Shown: positions 10,123-22,200 of the stretch, in pieces
Numbering within the stretch: position 1 is the stretch's first letter
Layout of the letters: each line of letters begins with the position of its first letter
Notes under the pieces: model-generated
Seen by the model: only the letters and a program-made list of their open reading frames with translations
What the model was told of the DNA's origin: nothing
Database searches by the model: none
Position numbers and translations under genes: made by a program
From: Albifimbria verrucaria
Taxonomy: Eukaryota; Ascomycota; Sordariomycetes; Hypocreales; Stachybotryaceae
Length of the DNA stretch: 64,000 bases
Direction: 5' to 3'
NCBI GenBank assembly: GCA_020081605.1
Contig: JAHREC010000013.1
Location: 5,208,001-5,272,000, forward strand

Positions 10123-12603
10123 TTATTTACCCTTTGCCGCATGGACATGGTTAATAATCTTCTCCACGATACTCGGGTCCGCAAGCTGTAAAATTTCTGT
10201 CAGCAACCATGTGTCATAAGCTCCATTAGGTACGTTTGGACTTACTGTCGTGATGTCTCCTAGCTGGTCCTCCTCGCCAGCCAAGATCTTTCGCAGGATA
10301 CGTCGCATGATCTTGCCGCTTCGTGTCTTGGGAAGGTCAGGGACCATGTACACCGTCTTGGGCGCCGCGAAGGGACCGATGCTCTTTCGCACTTGCATGA
10401 TGAGCTCCTTGCGCACCGCCTCGCTCGACTCGTTTCCGTCGCCTGAGAGCGACGAAGGCGTTGACGGCTTGGCCGGTGAGTTCGTCTGCTACACCGACCA
10501 CGGCGGCCTCGGCGACCGAGTGATGCTCGATAAGGGCCGCCTCAATCTCGGCAGTCGACAGACGGTGACCGCTGACGTTGACGACATCGTCAACTCGTCC
10601 TCGGATCCAGTAGAAACCCTCGTGGTCTCGGCCAGCGCCATCGCCAGTGAACTATAAACATGACTGTATTAGCAAGACTTGTTCTCTTGTTGTCCTCGGC
10701 TCCTGGGATTCACTCACGTAGTAGCCCTTGTACACGTTGAGGTATGTGTCCATGTATCGCTTGTGGGCGCCCCAGACGGTACGGGTCATGCTAGGCCAAG
10801 ACTGCTTGATCGCAAGCACGCCCTCGACGTCGTTGCCGTGGATCTCCTCGCCAGAGACGGGGTCGATGATGGCAGGCTCGATACCGAAGAAGGGTAGTGA
10901 AGCGCTACCGGGCTTCGTCGGGGTGACACCGGCCAAAGGAGTGATGATGTTGGAGCCGGTCTCGGTTTGCCAGTATGTCTGTCACCAACGTGTTAGCATC
11001 AAGCTTTAGAAGTAAGTTGGGGCCCGACTCACATCGACAATCTGTGCTTCCTCCTTACCCACAACCTCGAAGTACCACTTCCAGACCTCAGCGGCAATGG
11101 GCTCGCCGACAGAGCCAAGAACTCGGAGGTCCTTCATGGCACCACGCACGTGCTCGTCACCAGCACGCTTCAGCAGTCGCAGAGCAGTAGGTGCAACGTA
11201 GAACTGAGTGACCTTGTGCTTCTCAATAATGTCCCAGTAGCGGGAGAAGTTAGGGTATGCGGGAGTGCCCTCGAATACGACGGTTGTGACACCAAGAAGA
11301 AGAGGTGCGTAAACTACGTAGGAGTGGCCAGTGATCCAACCGACATCGCCACCGCAGAAGTAACGATCTCCGTCGTGGATGTCGAAGACGTACTTGCCAG
11401 TCATGGCGCAGCCGAGCAGGTATCCGGCAGTGGTGTGCATAACGCCCTTGGGCTTTCCGGTGGAACCGGATGTGTAGAGGAGGAACAGGGGATCCTCGGC
11501 GTTCATCACCTCGGGAGCAATGTAGCTGGGCCACTTCTCAACCTCCTCGTGCCACCAGTAATCACGGCCATTCGTCCAGGGCACGTCGGCGCCGGTGCGC
11601 TTGTAGACGAGGACATGAGAGACGTCGGGGCACTGCTTCAAAGCGTCGTCGACAATCTTCTTGGTTCCGATCAACTTACCGCCACGCTTACCCTCATCAG
11701 TGGTGATGACGACCTTTGAGTTCGCGTCAATGACACGGTCGCGCAGTGAGTCTGCGGAGAAACCGGCAAAGACGACTGAGTGAACGGCACCGAGACGGAC
11801 ACAGGCAAGGATGGCGACCAGCGCCTCGGGGATCATGGGAAGGTAGATGGCAACAGTGTCGCCCTTGCGGACGCCCATCTGCTTCAGGGCCCAGGCGGTC
11901 TTGGACACCTCGCGGAGGAGCTCGCTGTAAGTGACATTGCGGCCCTGGTCAGGCTCATCGGCCTCGTAGATGATGGCGACTCGGTCAGGGTCCTTGAAGG
12001 CGTGGCGGTCAATGCAGTTGTAAGAGGCGTTGAGCTGACCCTCAAGGAACCACGAGATGTCGCCGTTGGCGAAGGAGCCGCTGCGTACAGTCTGGAAGTC
12101 GCGGGTCCAGGTAAGGAGCTCGCGTGCGCGCTCAGCCCAGAAGGTGTCGGGCTCTGTGATGGACTGCTTGTAAAGCTTCTGGTACTCTTCGAGACCTGCA
12201 ATTGGACGTCAGCATGACATAGGCCCAGGCAACACAGGCAACACAGGCAACACAGGCAACACAGGCAACACAGGCAACACAGGCAACACAGGCAATACAG
12301 GGGCGCATTCGGCTGAAGGGAAGGGAACGCAGACGACTTACTGGCGAGGTGGGGCTTGCTCGGGTGCTCTGCAGGGGTGAGAGACAAAAGGTCAGCCATC
12401 AGCATCATGGTGCAGTCAATGGTTGGTTGAGCTGGGAATGGGAAGCCAGCATACTTGCGAGCATCTTCTCGGGAGGGTCTGCGAGGCGCAAGTCAGTAAA
12501 GAGCGTTTGGGGATTCTCTTGAAGAGCGCGGTCTTCTCGTACGGAAAGTGTCCACCTCGTGGGCCTCAGCCACGACGGGTGATTTTTGTTGTTGTTCAGC
12601 CAT
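10123..12603 (-). CDS. facA: Acetyl-coenzyme A synthetase
   Basis: Converts acetate, ATP and CoA to acetyl-CoA (FacA/AcuA/Acs1 family), needed for growth on acetate and for histone acetylation. About 667 residues, the usual length. Visible motifs: AMP-binding core [33 protein letters not shown], the YWQTETGSN block, [19 protein letters not shown] and the C-terminal [11 protein letters not shown] with the regulatory lysine. Seven exons: 12543-12603, two microexons 12455-12478 (24 bases) and 12342-12368 (27 bases), 11033-12195, 10718-10978, 10246-10651 and 10123-10185. Joining across the microexons gives [19 protein letters not shown], matching the family N-terminus. One frame change lies near 10442 (one base too many). 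The intron 12196-12341 holds a 9-base tandem repeat. Identity is very secure. Confidence 0.95.
12226..12300. repeat. 9-base minisatellite inside an acetyl-CoA synthetase intron
   Basis: Eight head-to-tail copies of CAGGCAACA (the last copy reads CAGGCAATA) fill about half of the 146-base third intron. The copies are almost identical, so the array is probably recent or still changing. On the coding strand the unit is TGTTGCCTG. Confidence 0.95.
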
Positions 12604-15600
12604 GGTCGCCGTTTGCTTTGCCGTGATCCGATGGGGATTTTTTTGGAGGGAAGCTCCTGAAGCTCTCTGCTGTAAGTCGTAATCGTATGCGGGGTAGCAG
12701 CTGGCAAAGTGCGATAGAGAGCTCGGGTCCGTAAGGACCTTGGGTTACAGGTCTCTGCTTGGTCCTACTTGACGAGGGCAAGTAATGTCTTCCAGGAAGA
12801 AGAAGAAGAAGAAGGGAAAGAAGAAGCCCTGTTTCAGAGCAAGACGGATTTTACGAGCGAAAACCGGACCCAGAAAGGGGGGATAGAAAGATGTTGAGTA
12901 GCTTAGTAGAGGGGAAAAGATGGTGACAGTGGAGCTGGGAATGGGAAAATGGGGAGAGAGGGGCATCTATATGGACAGCAAGGTCCGGTCGTGTGGTGGC
13001 CGGACGGCTCTAATGGTGATGCAAATCAGAGCAAAAGCAAATCAAATCAAATCAAACCAAACCAGATCCATGCCGTTAGCAGGTAGAGCTACTTCCGTCC
13101 CTCCATGCGCATCACGTCGCATCAACCGAGGGTGCGGGTTAGGTTGGGGTCTGGGTCTGGGTCTGGCTGGCCGTGTAAGTGGAATGCGGTGATCCGTTCT
13201 CCGAAGGCACCAAGCTAAAACCCTAAGGGGAGCTTGGTGAGATGGACCCTCCCTCTCGTCCCTTTGGCCTGCTATGGAGACGAGGGGCAAGCTGGGTTGA
13301 GCTTGGCGACGAGTTAATTCTCTGGCATCTCTGGCGTTGGCGTCATGATCTGGCAGATGCAGAGAATGTGCGATATCCCATGTGCTCCGCGGGCCGCGCC
13401 CTCGGAAGCAGCCAAGCATTTACTTTTAGAAGAGAGACAGAGAGAGGACAATAAAAGAGAGCGGCACGGAACTCTTGCCAGTTAGCCGGGCTGAGTTCGA
13501 ATTTAGATCCCGCATGCAACATCCGACACCATCCACGCCCAAGGCCAACGGATGACTGGATGGGGTCAGCCAATTTGGTAGCGAGGATGGGTCCCGGCCT
13601 ACCGGAGATTATACTGCGCTGCACTGTTGAGGAGCCGTGGAATCAACCAGCCGAGGAGCGAGGCTGCTCGCGTTCTTTTTGGCAAAAGTGAAGTGAGTGA
13701 GTGGAAGTGGAAGTGGAAGTGGATGCGGCACCGTCCATGGCCTTGCCTTGCCTCGCCTCGCATCCCATCCCATCAGGCCCTCCCAATCAATATCAGACAG
13801 CCTCCCACCTCTCCCGCACACACGCCAGCTCTGGATATAATAATGATAATATCGCACGCTGCTCTCTCTCCGACGACACTCACCATCCCATTCGCGCATG
13901 TACCGTAACATGCACGACCAGCCCTCTTGCACGATCCCGCATTAGCGTTCCATGTGCAATGACCTTTCGCATTACGAATGCCCAGCCAGCCCAGAGACCA
14001 ATGGCCAGGCGATCCTCTTCCCGCAAAAGGCGAGATCGCCCACCTTCGTCCCCGCATTCTGATTTCTGGAGCCTCCCCTCCCCTCCATCTTCTGTCCCCC
14101 TTCCCTCCCCATCTTTCGCTCTGCCCTCCCTGCCCCGGATTGGCCTTGGTCTTGGCCCTGGCCCTGGAATCACGCGCCGGCTAAGCTCCAGCATGGGCTT
14201 CTCCGTAGGGCCCATTTGCGTTCCTCGCCGCTTTGGGCGTAGATGGGCGTCATCCACCCTCTGGGAACCGCAGCTCCCAATATATATCGCTCGCTCTACT
14301 GCGCGCCACACACCACCCAATGACACCTGCTCTAGCCGGGTGGCCTCGATCACCTCCTTTGTGGCCCTCGCTTTGACCCATCCGTATGCAAGGCCGCTGC
14401 TGGTGGAGAGCCACTCGCCCGCTGGGGTCACGCCTTAGCATACGTAGTAGTCGTGTCTTTATATTCAAGGTTGTTGGTAACCATCCTCGTATCGAGGCCC
14501 CGTACCCTGGTTGGCGAAACGCAACGTATCAACCCCATCGCCATGGTCCCTGCTTCCATATCGCTCAGGGTTTCCCGTTACCGTGATTATCGGATCTTCC
14601 TGTTGAAACACTTGGACTCTTAACGAGTGTCTCGGCTCTATGGGTCACGCGAGGGCTATCGCAGGCGAATGTTGTCTGCCAGACATCATATAGGCTTAGC
14701 TACTCCAGCCTGGCTACCCGATGTCTCGTTCGCCCGGTACATGCCTCTCCTAAGCCGGACCATTGTCCTGCCCGACGCCGTTCCGCACTGGACGATCCTT
14801 GGTTCCCAATCGCATCTCTTACCAGTTTATCGGAACTTATCGCAGCTTTTCCACACACACGCCCGTAACGGTTGTTGGCGTCGGCGCATCAGGAATATAT
14901 CATGGCCTCGCTCCAACCTTTCGGCTAACCTACCGCATCAGCCGCCCCTCCGTTTACTGAACTGGATTAACACTTGACAAGGCCCGACCTGCTCGTTTCA
15001 CCTCCTTTGTCTGCCGTCTGTTACTTTCCCAAATTCATTGTTGCTAGATTGATTCTGGTCGAGGCCTACTATTTCTGAATTGTCTGAATGCGTTCTTACT
15101 CATGTGCATTTTGATATATATACTTATTAACCAAGGTATTCATATAATGCTTACCATAAGTAGCCGGCTACATGAAGTTCTTCATCTGGTGGTCGGCAAC
15201 CGTCAAGAAAAGCTTGAATAACCGAGCAGTATACGCCGGTCCTTGCACGAGTTGATCGAATCACAGCACCCTCTCCTGTATCCCATCTAATTCCCGACAC
15301 TCGCTCGTTAGATGCTACAATACTGCTATTCATAGCACTGCAGTTATTATATCTCGACATCACAACCGTAACCCCCTACATCAAAGCAGCAACAGAAAAG
15401 CTCCTAATATTTCAGACATTGCGTCACTGATAGAATCCTTTGCAGCGCCTATTGACACACGGTTTGGGGGTATTGCCACAGGAAGTATTGGTGTTAAAAG
15501 AACCATTGGCAGCGATGTTGGGAGGCACCACAAGGCCAAGTTGGAGATCGAAGCCAGCCTAGGGATTCCATACCATCTCTTGGAAATTGAGTATGTGAGC

Positions 15601-15661
15601 ATAAGAATTAGAACAAGCGGCACTGGAATCATAATCAGATCAGCAACTCTGAAGTATCACA
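12604..15661. other. Gene-free region upstream of acetyl-CoA synthetase
   Basis: Three kilobases without a recognisable gene. 12604-13000 should contain the promoter of the acetyl-CoA synthetase gene. 13699-13724 is a short run of GTGGAA units. The long overlapping frames at 13701-14438 (+) and 13880-14431 (-) lie in GC-rich, repetitive DNA and resemble no family. From about 15000 the DNA becomes AT-rich, and 15418-15595 looks like a spliced exon (see findings). Confidence 0.5.
15418..15595 (+). other. Exon-like open stretch of unknown origin
   Basis: An open frame of about 60 codons begins right after a good acceptor (TATTTCAG) and ends at GTGAGC, a possible donor. It reads with protein-like composition (SLIESFAAPIDTRFGG, then HHKAKLEIEASLGIPYHLLE). 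I do not recognise it and found no start codon or neighbouring exons, so it may be a remnant of a decayed gene or chance. Confidence 0.25.
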
Positions 15662-15745
15662 TCCGATATGGTGTAGTGGCTAACATCGCTCGCTCTCATC
15701 CTCTGAGTGTCCGAGCAGCCCTGGGTTCGATTCCCAGTATCGGAG
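15662..15745 (+). tRNA. tRNA-Glu(CTC) with intron
   Basis: The 84-base segment folds as a tRNA: acceptor strands TCCGATA and TATCGGA with discriminator G, D-arm box A (TGGTGTAGTGG), anticodon stem GCTCG/CGAGC, and a T-arm with box B GGGTTCGATTCCC flanked by CTGG/CCAG pairing. The loop CTCTCAT gives anticodon CTC, which reads GAG (glutamate). About 12 extra bases (TCCTCTGAGTGT) after the anticodon are an intron at the canonical position. A short T run (TTTTCTTTTTT, about 15 bases downstream) fits a Pol III terminator. Confidence 0.93.
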
Positions 15746-16238
15746 CATGTCTAACGCGATTTTCTTTTTTGCCCCGAACGATAGTTTTTGTTCCTTCTGG
15801 AGGAACTCATGTAAGTTGACACAAAGAGCAAACAGTGTGCGAGATCAACCCAGGTGTCAGCTTAATCAACCATATTGCTCAAGATCTTCGAGAAATGGGC
15901 TCAGAATTTTTGGTTAGGTGAGTGGTGGCATTTGTTAGTCGAGATTAACGTTGGCACACTGATAAGATTATTGTGTTGTAGGCAGTAATGGGAGCCAAGT
16001 GTGAACGTTTTCCCTAAATTTTTCACCCGGTCAGAGACTTAGTAAAACCAATTATCAGAAAAATCATTCTCAGTAAATACAAACTCAAATCACATAGTCC
16101 ATGGAAGAGAGAAATCGTATTCTTGTTCAGAATTTAACATATATTTTAACAAATAGTTGTCACAGCTAATTCAAGTTGTGCCTTTGACAACACTCTGTAA
16201 TGCGTAAACTCCCAACGCCCCAAGCCCGCTCGTCCGCC
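15746..16238. other. Intergenic, AT-rich
   Basis: Only AT-rich DNA between the tRNA and the 3' end of RFC5. The first 30 bases hold the probable tRNA terminator. I see no gene. Confidence 0.5.
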
Positions 16239-17398
16239 TTACATGTCTATGCTCATCAAGTACATCTCTAGTATCCTCATAAACTTGGCAACAAACGCCT
16301 CTAGATGGAAAATGACCTTGGTGCCGGTCTTGATGCGGTGCTCGTAGAATGCTGACCACCGGATCACATCGCCCTTGAGCGCGTCATCGGTCATGGCCAG
16401 CAGCTTGAACGTCAAAGTCTTGAGGATGACTGTAGGAGGAATGCAGTGTGTCAAAAGATCGTACAACTTCGCTCGGACTTGAAGTATCCGTGCGGGTGTA
16501 TGCTCCTCCATAATCTCCTTGGCAATTTGACCAATGAGTGCCTCCCAGTCTGCTGGTGGAATCGGTGTGCTATCTGTAACTTTCTCACTGCGTTCGTGTT
16601 AAAACAAGACGTATCTACGTTGGATTGGTCAACGTACTTTTGAGCATGTACAGCTTCGTACATGAGGAGTGCTCTTCGTAGATTTCGGCCGCTCTCCTCG
16701 GCTATCCTTTGATGCAGTCCCTTGACCAAAGGAAAGTTCTCCTTCTTAGCCACTCCGGCCAGCACTTCGCAAATCTCGTCATGTGTCGGGGCCGCCACTC
16801 TGACAAGGAGAGTTCTCGATCGGATAGGTGCAATGATGTTGGCGGTCGAGTTGGCTAATAGGATCAATCGCAGGTTGGGAGAGTATTTCTCCATGGTGCG
16901 TCGCAGCGCAGCCTGTGCATCTCGAGTAAGGTGGTCCGCTTCGTTGATAACGACCACCTTGAACCGCTGCTTCGCTGACTGGTCCACCTGCTGTGTTTGC
17001 GCCACCTCCTTTAAGAGGTCTTGGATAACCACTCTGTCATAGTTCCCTACGTCTGAAGGCGTTATCTCCAGATGGTAGATGGATGTGACGATATTGAATT
17101 CGAGCTTGCGGTTGCTCGGTGTTTGAAAAACGCGGGAGTCGATTTTGATCTTCTCTACACCGGGGCCATAGAGCTCCTTCAAGGTTGCCACGATTCGAGT
17201 TTTCTTGCCTGCACCCGAGGGACCGTAGAATAGGAGGTGAGGAAAGTCTCCGCTTTGTGCCTTCATTTGGAGTCAGTCTTTGCACATTGCATAGTGGATG
17301 AAGCTCCTTACCAGCGACTGAAGTCGATCAGACAGCTCGCTATGATATGTCAATGCCTCCAGTGACCGGGGCCGATGCTTGTCGACAATGAGGGCCAT
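16239..17398 (-). CDS. RFC5: Replication factor C subunit 5 (clamp loader small subunit)
   Basis: Subunit of the RFC complex that loads PCNA at primer ends; equivalent to yeast Rfc5 and human RFC3. 352 residues, the family length. It starts MALIVDKHRPRSLEALTYHS; Walker A is GPSGAGKKTR; the Walker B position reads INEADHL rather than DEAD/DEVD, as in Rfc5 orthologues, which lack full ATPase activity; the region LRRTMEKYSPNLRLILLANS and the APIRSR motif follow, then the collar domain (YDLLTHCIPPTVILKTLTFKL). Three exons: 17312-17398, 16638-17260, 16239-16587. No frame change was found, which makes it a useful control for its broken neighbours. RFC1 lies under 2 kb away. Confidence 0.95.
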
Positions 17399-18029
17399 GT
17401 TGGCGATTGTTGGGTAGCTTCTCTGTCGGGTTGAAGATATGATGGTGGTTTTCTTGAATAGCCAAAGATTTGGACGCGTCAAGGCGCGTAAAGTGGGATG
17501 AAGAATGATGTCTATCGTTAGTGCTGGACAGGGGTTGGCTGAGACTGGCCCGTGCTCGTTGCCAATTCACACTGTATCTGGCTAACTGCGCATCTTATCA
17601 CCATAAGAACAAGAGGAACCTGTCATAATTGCAGCTTCATATCATAATGGTAGATATTAAAAGTTCACATAGATCAGATAATTTGATGCTATTGCAAGTC
17701 ACTCATTCGATACGAAATTTCATTGATACAAATTAAATAGGGGCATTCACAGATAGTATCAAGTACTAATAGGTCCTACAGGTAGGTAGGTAGTGCCCAA
17801 CCTTGACATTTGCAAGAAAGAACGAGTTTGGAGGGAATTAATTCTATAAACGCCACAGTGGTGGCCAAGCATGGGCATCGGTACGCTGATGATAAGACAA
17901 TCGAATATAGGGCTGCACAAGTAAAGTCAATGGTGCTTCGAGATTATAAACCTCAATCTTTGGGAGCTTATGGTACACGTCTAAATCTGGCTAATGTACA
18001 TACAAGGGTGCCTACAACAATGTAGATGC
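17399..18029. other. Intergenic region between RFC5 and MRPL16
   Basis: Contains the RFC5 promoter and the 3' flank of MRPL16. AT-rich, with a short GGTAGGTAGGTAG run at about 17780-17793. No gene is seen. Confidence 0.5.
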
Positions 18030-18876
18030 TTATGAAGAGCCGGAGGCGGCGGATGTGCTCGCTGGCTCAGTGACTATAGTAGGCGACGAAGCCTCCAGGA
18101 GCGCCTCCGGGGCAATCTGTCTTCTCGGCCTCTTCAGCTCCTCCAGCGTCACGCCATCCAGCTTGGTGATTCCGACGACAGCGGGATCTCCCTTCTTAAC
18201 AAATTCCCATTGGCCTAATTGCAGTTAGTGAATGCTCGGAGAGAGCAATATCGAACAACTAACCTGGCAGCTTGTTTCCTGCAAGTCGGAAAGCATCTCG
18301 CACCACTTGCTCGTGGAGTCGACCCCTGATCTCAAAGAGCACTTGGCTGACAGCCATTCTGGTCGCCCAATGATCGAAAGAACCCTTACCCTTACCCATA
18401 CGCATCTTTGACGCATTAGTCTCCAAGTCAAGGCCAGGCAAGCGGCATATCCCTTACCTCGTTACCGCTGATGTACACTCCGACGTTGCAGCACTTTCGC
18501 TTGTACAATCGGTATTTCTCTCCTCGCAGTCGGTTCTTGATCGTGTCCTCGGCCATCTTGAGCTGCTTGGCGCTGATCCTCCGGTCGTGGTCAGCCATGC
18601 GAAGGCCGTAGTCGCCCCAGATCACGGTTGTGCCCTTCGTTGAACCTCCTGTCGGCACGCGCGGTCGGCCCTTTGCCATCTTCCGCTTTCGGTTCAGGTT
18701 TGGCTCCAGCCAGCTTCCCAGAGTCGGGCTGGTCGTCGAAAAGGCTCGGACATTGTTGAGTCGTTGCGCCGCACCGAGGAGCTGGGTTTGCGCAGCGAAC
18801 TGTCGCAGAGGGTCGGGCTGCACAATTGAAGGCCTCGGAAGGCGCTCAACAGCGACGATGTGCTGATTGGTCTCAT
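18030..18876 (-). CDS. MRPL16: Mitochondrial large-subunit ribosomal protein uL16m
   Basis: Component of the mitochondrial 54S ribosomal subunit, about 248 residues. Core motifs: [50 protein letters not shown] and [20 protein letters not shown]. Exons 18458-18876, 18264-18405, 18030-18214. I chose ATG 18876 because it gives a typical mitochondrial presequence ([18 protein letters not shown]); the upstream frame from 19018 is open but does not look like a presequence. This start needs one A added to the run 18787-18789 (T on plus), after which the sequence runs smoothly into [16 protein letters not shown]. The short gap to RFC1 (388 bases) suggests a shared divergent promoter. Confidence 0.9.
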
Positions 18877-19264
18877 TGCGTCGAAAACTGCTGGCGTATT
18901 GCAGCCAGTGCTCCCCAACGTTGCGATGTCCCTTTGAAAATATTCCTGAGCCTGGAGTGGAAGTGGATACCTCGACCTGGTGGAGCCTGAGAATGCAGGC
19001 TACAGCGAGCTGCACCAATTAAACTCAGGTCACGCCTTTCGCGTCAGCTTCGCGTTTGTAACGGAAAGCTATGGCCGTGGTTCATTCGCATCACCACTCC
19101 TACCATAGAATACCGACGCCTCCCCAAATCCTTCACGCCGTCCGTCTGCCTGGTTTCTCAACCCATCGGTAGATTAGGCAACCATTGCCTGGGAGGATGT
19201 ATTAAATTGAGCTCAACCTACTTTTTCTGAGGAGATTTGCAACATTAGGCACTTGCTATACACA

Positions 19265-22200
19265 ATGCCCGCTGACATCAGATCGTTTTTTGCTCCCAAT
19301 GGTGCCGCAGCTCCCAAGAAGCCTGCTGCGAAAGAGGCCGAAGAACCTGCCAAGAGCAAGAGAGGCAGTATGTTATCTCTTGCGTTTTCATATTCTAATA
19401 CTAACTGGCTGCACTAGAGCGCAAGGTAGTTGAGGATAGTGAGGATGAAGATGAGGTTGTCGAGTATGTGAATAACCGTTTGGTTCAGCATTGACGCGAG
19501 CTGATAATGGCTCCTAGGACTAAACCAGCAAGCTCTAAAGCAGCTCCCAAGAAGAAGCCTGTGTATGCCATATCTAGCTATACGTGCCCAGAAGCTGGAC
19601 TAACGTGAAACAGGAAGGATGAGGCTGCTGGCGTGGCAATCTCAGCCGAAGACTACTTTGCATCGAGCAAGAAGAGTAGTGCTACGAAACCATCGTCCAA
19701 CACAGCCGATGCAAAGTCGAAAACGGACGTTCCAGTTCGCTCAAGTCCCCGCAACAAACCGGCCGCTTCGAAATCGGTCAGTGCCACCAACAATGCGATT
19801 GCATCGGCGAGCCCATCCAAACGGAGAACGGCAACGACCACCCGCGCTCATGTGAAGCATGAAGACGATGATGTTTATATGGATGATGGTGATGAAGACG
19901 GTGACGACATATTCGCTGCGGATGCTAAGAGCAGATCTAAACGCAAAAATGACGATTACGAGGAGGATAATTCGGACGAGGATGTCCTCCCGCAGCCGAA
20001 GCGTGCTGCTCCCAAGGGCCGATCATCTGCTGCCAGTAGCGCCACTCAAAGTGCGCAGAACGCCAAAACCACGCCTGCGGGCAGAAAGCGCAAGTCGCCT
20101 GAACCGGATGCTGAAGAATCTGAGGAGGAAGTGCCCCGGAAAAAGCCTGCAACCAAGCCTAGGGCACCACGTGCTTCCAAAGCCAAAGAGCCTGAGGATA
20201 CCGATTATCAAGACATCCTAAACAGTGTCGCAACTGTGAGGGCGCCGACGCCGCCCCCGAAGGATCCCAACGGCCCCAAGTTCGACTGGAGGAAAGCAAC
20301 GGGTGGTGGTAATGCCGCCGTACAGCCTGCGCAACCCACGGCCGAACTTCCAGAAGGCGAGGAGGAGTGTCTCAGTGGTTTGACCTTCGTGTTCACTGGT
20401 ATTCTACAGACTATTGCCCGAGAAGAGGCCCAGGCCCTAGTGAAGCGGTATGGAGGCAAGGTTACAGGACAGCCTAGTAAAGCTACCAGTTTCGTTGTCC
20501 TTGGCGATGATGCTGGACCAAGCAAACTGGCCAAGATCAAGACTTTGGGTATCAGAACAATCGATGAGAACGGACTTTTCGATCTCATTCGGAAGCTTCC
20601 AGCATTTGGTGGAACAGGCAAAGGAGCCCAGAAAGCGCAAGAAAAGAAGAAGGCGGAAGAGGACAAAGTAAAGCAACAAGTCGCAGAGATGGAAGCCGAG
20701 GAAAAAGCGCGACAAGCGGAGGCAGCCAAGGCAGCCAAAAAGCTGCTGCATCCCAGGGTGCTTCTGCACCACCGAAGCCTGTCGTTCCCCAGAATGCCCA
20801 GCTGTTGACTTCGAAATATGCACCAACCCAGCTCAGCCATATCTGTGGCAACAAGGCACAGGTCGAGAAAATACAGAATTGGTTGAGAAACTGGCCCAAG
20901 AACAAGAAGTACAACTTCCAGAGACGAGGTGCAGATGGCATGGGGGCAGAGCGAGCAATCATTATCTCAGGGCCGCCTGGTATTGGCAAAACCACAGCTG
21001 CTCATCTTGCTGCGAAACTGGAAGGATATGATGTCTTGGAGAGTAACGCCAGTGACACAAGAAGCAAGAAGCTCGTCGAATCTGGTGTTGGTGATGTGAT
21101 GTCGAACACGTCACTCCTTGGGTTCTTTGCAGGTGACGGCAAGAATGTCGATGCGGCGAAGAAGAGGATCGTGCTCATCATGGATGAGGTCGACGGAATG
21201 TCAGCAGGAGACCGCGGAGGAGTTGGTGCGTTGGCGAAATTTTGCAGGAAGACAGAGATTCCTCTTATCTTGATCTGCAACGAACGAAGGCTACCAAAGA
21301 TGAAGCCGTTTGACCATGTTGCTTTTGACATTCGATTCAACCGACCGACAGTCGATCAGGTAAGATCACGAATTATGACAATCTGTCATAGAGAAGGTCT
21401 GAAGCTGCCGCCACAAGTAGTCGACGCTCTTATTGAGGGCAGCAACAAGGATATTCGGCAGATCATCAACATGATATCTACCGCCAAGCTGGACCAGACA
21501 AATATGAATTTCGATCAGTCGAAGGCCATGTCGAAGGCCTGGGAGAAGCACGTTGTCCTGAAGCCATGGGACATCTGCCAGAAAATGCTTGCTGGCGGCC
21601 TTTTGCACCAGCGAGTAAGTCGACGCTAAACGACAAGATTGAGTTGTATTTCAACGATCACGAATTCAGTTATCTCATGATTCAAGAGAATTATCTTCGG
21701 ACTAAGCCCATGGCACTTGGTGGCAAGAGATATTCTGAACGGGAACACAGGCTTAAGACGCTCGAGCTGTTTGATAATGCAGCGGAAAGCATCAGTGATG
21801 GTGATCTAGTAGATCGCATGATTCACGGGCCTCAGCAGCAGTGGAGTCTGATGCCAACTCATGCTGTCTTCAGCACTGTTCGACCTGCAAGCTTCATTGC
21901 AGGTTCTTTGATTGGTTCAAACTTCACCTCATGGCTGGGAAACAACAGCAAATTTGGCAAGCTTGGTCGATATGTGCGAGAAATCCACTCTCACATGCGA
22001 TTACAGTCGTCTGGCGATCATAATGAGATTCGCCAGCAGTATCTCCCTGTCCTATGGCATAGATTGGTCGACCGTTTGCAGAAAGAAGGAAATGAGGCAG
22101 TGGGAGAGGTTATCGAGCTCATGGACAGTTACTATCTCACTCGAGAGGATTTCGACGCGATTCAAGAGCTTGGTGTTGGGCCTCTAAGTGAGGAACATGT

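Noticed and set aside
12226..12300. Direct repeats that could suggest a CRISPR array
   Set aside because: Units are only 9 bases with no spacers, inside a eukaryotic intron; it is a minisatellite.
13701..14438. 245-codon open frame on the plus strand, with a 183-codon frame opposite
   Set aside because: Low-complexity GC-rich DNA, composition unlike protein, both strands open at once and no recognisable motif.
18877..19018. Upstream extension of MRPL16 to ATG 19018
   Set aside because: The frame is open but does not resemble a mitochondrial presequence, whereas ATG 18876 with a single-base correction does.
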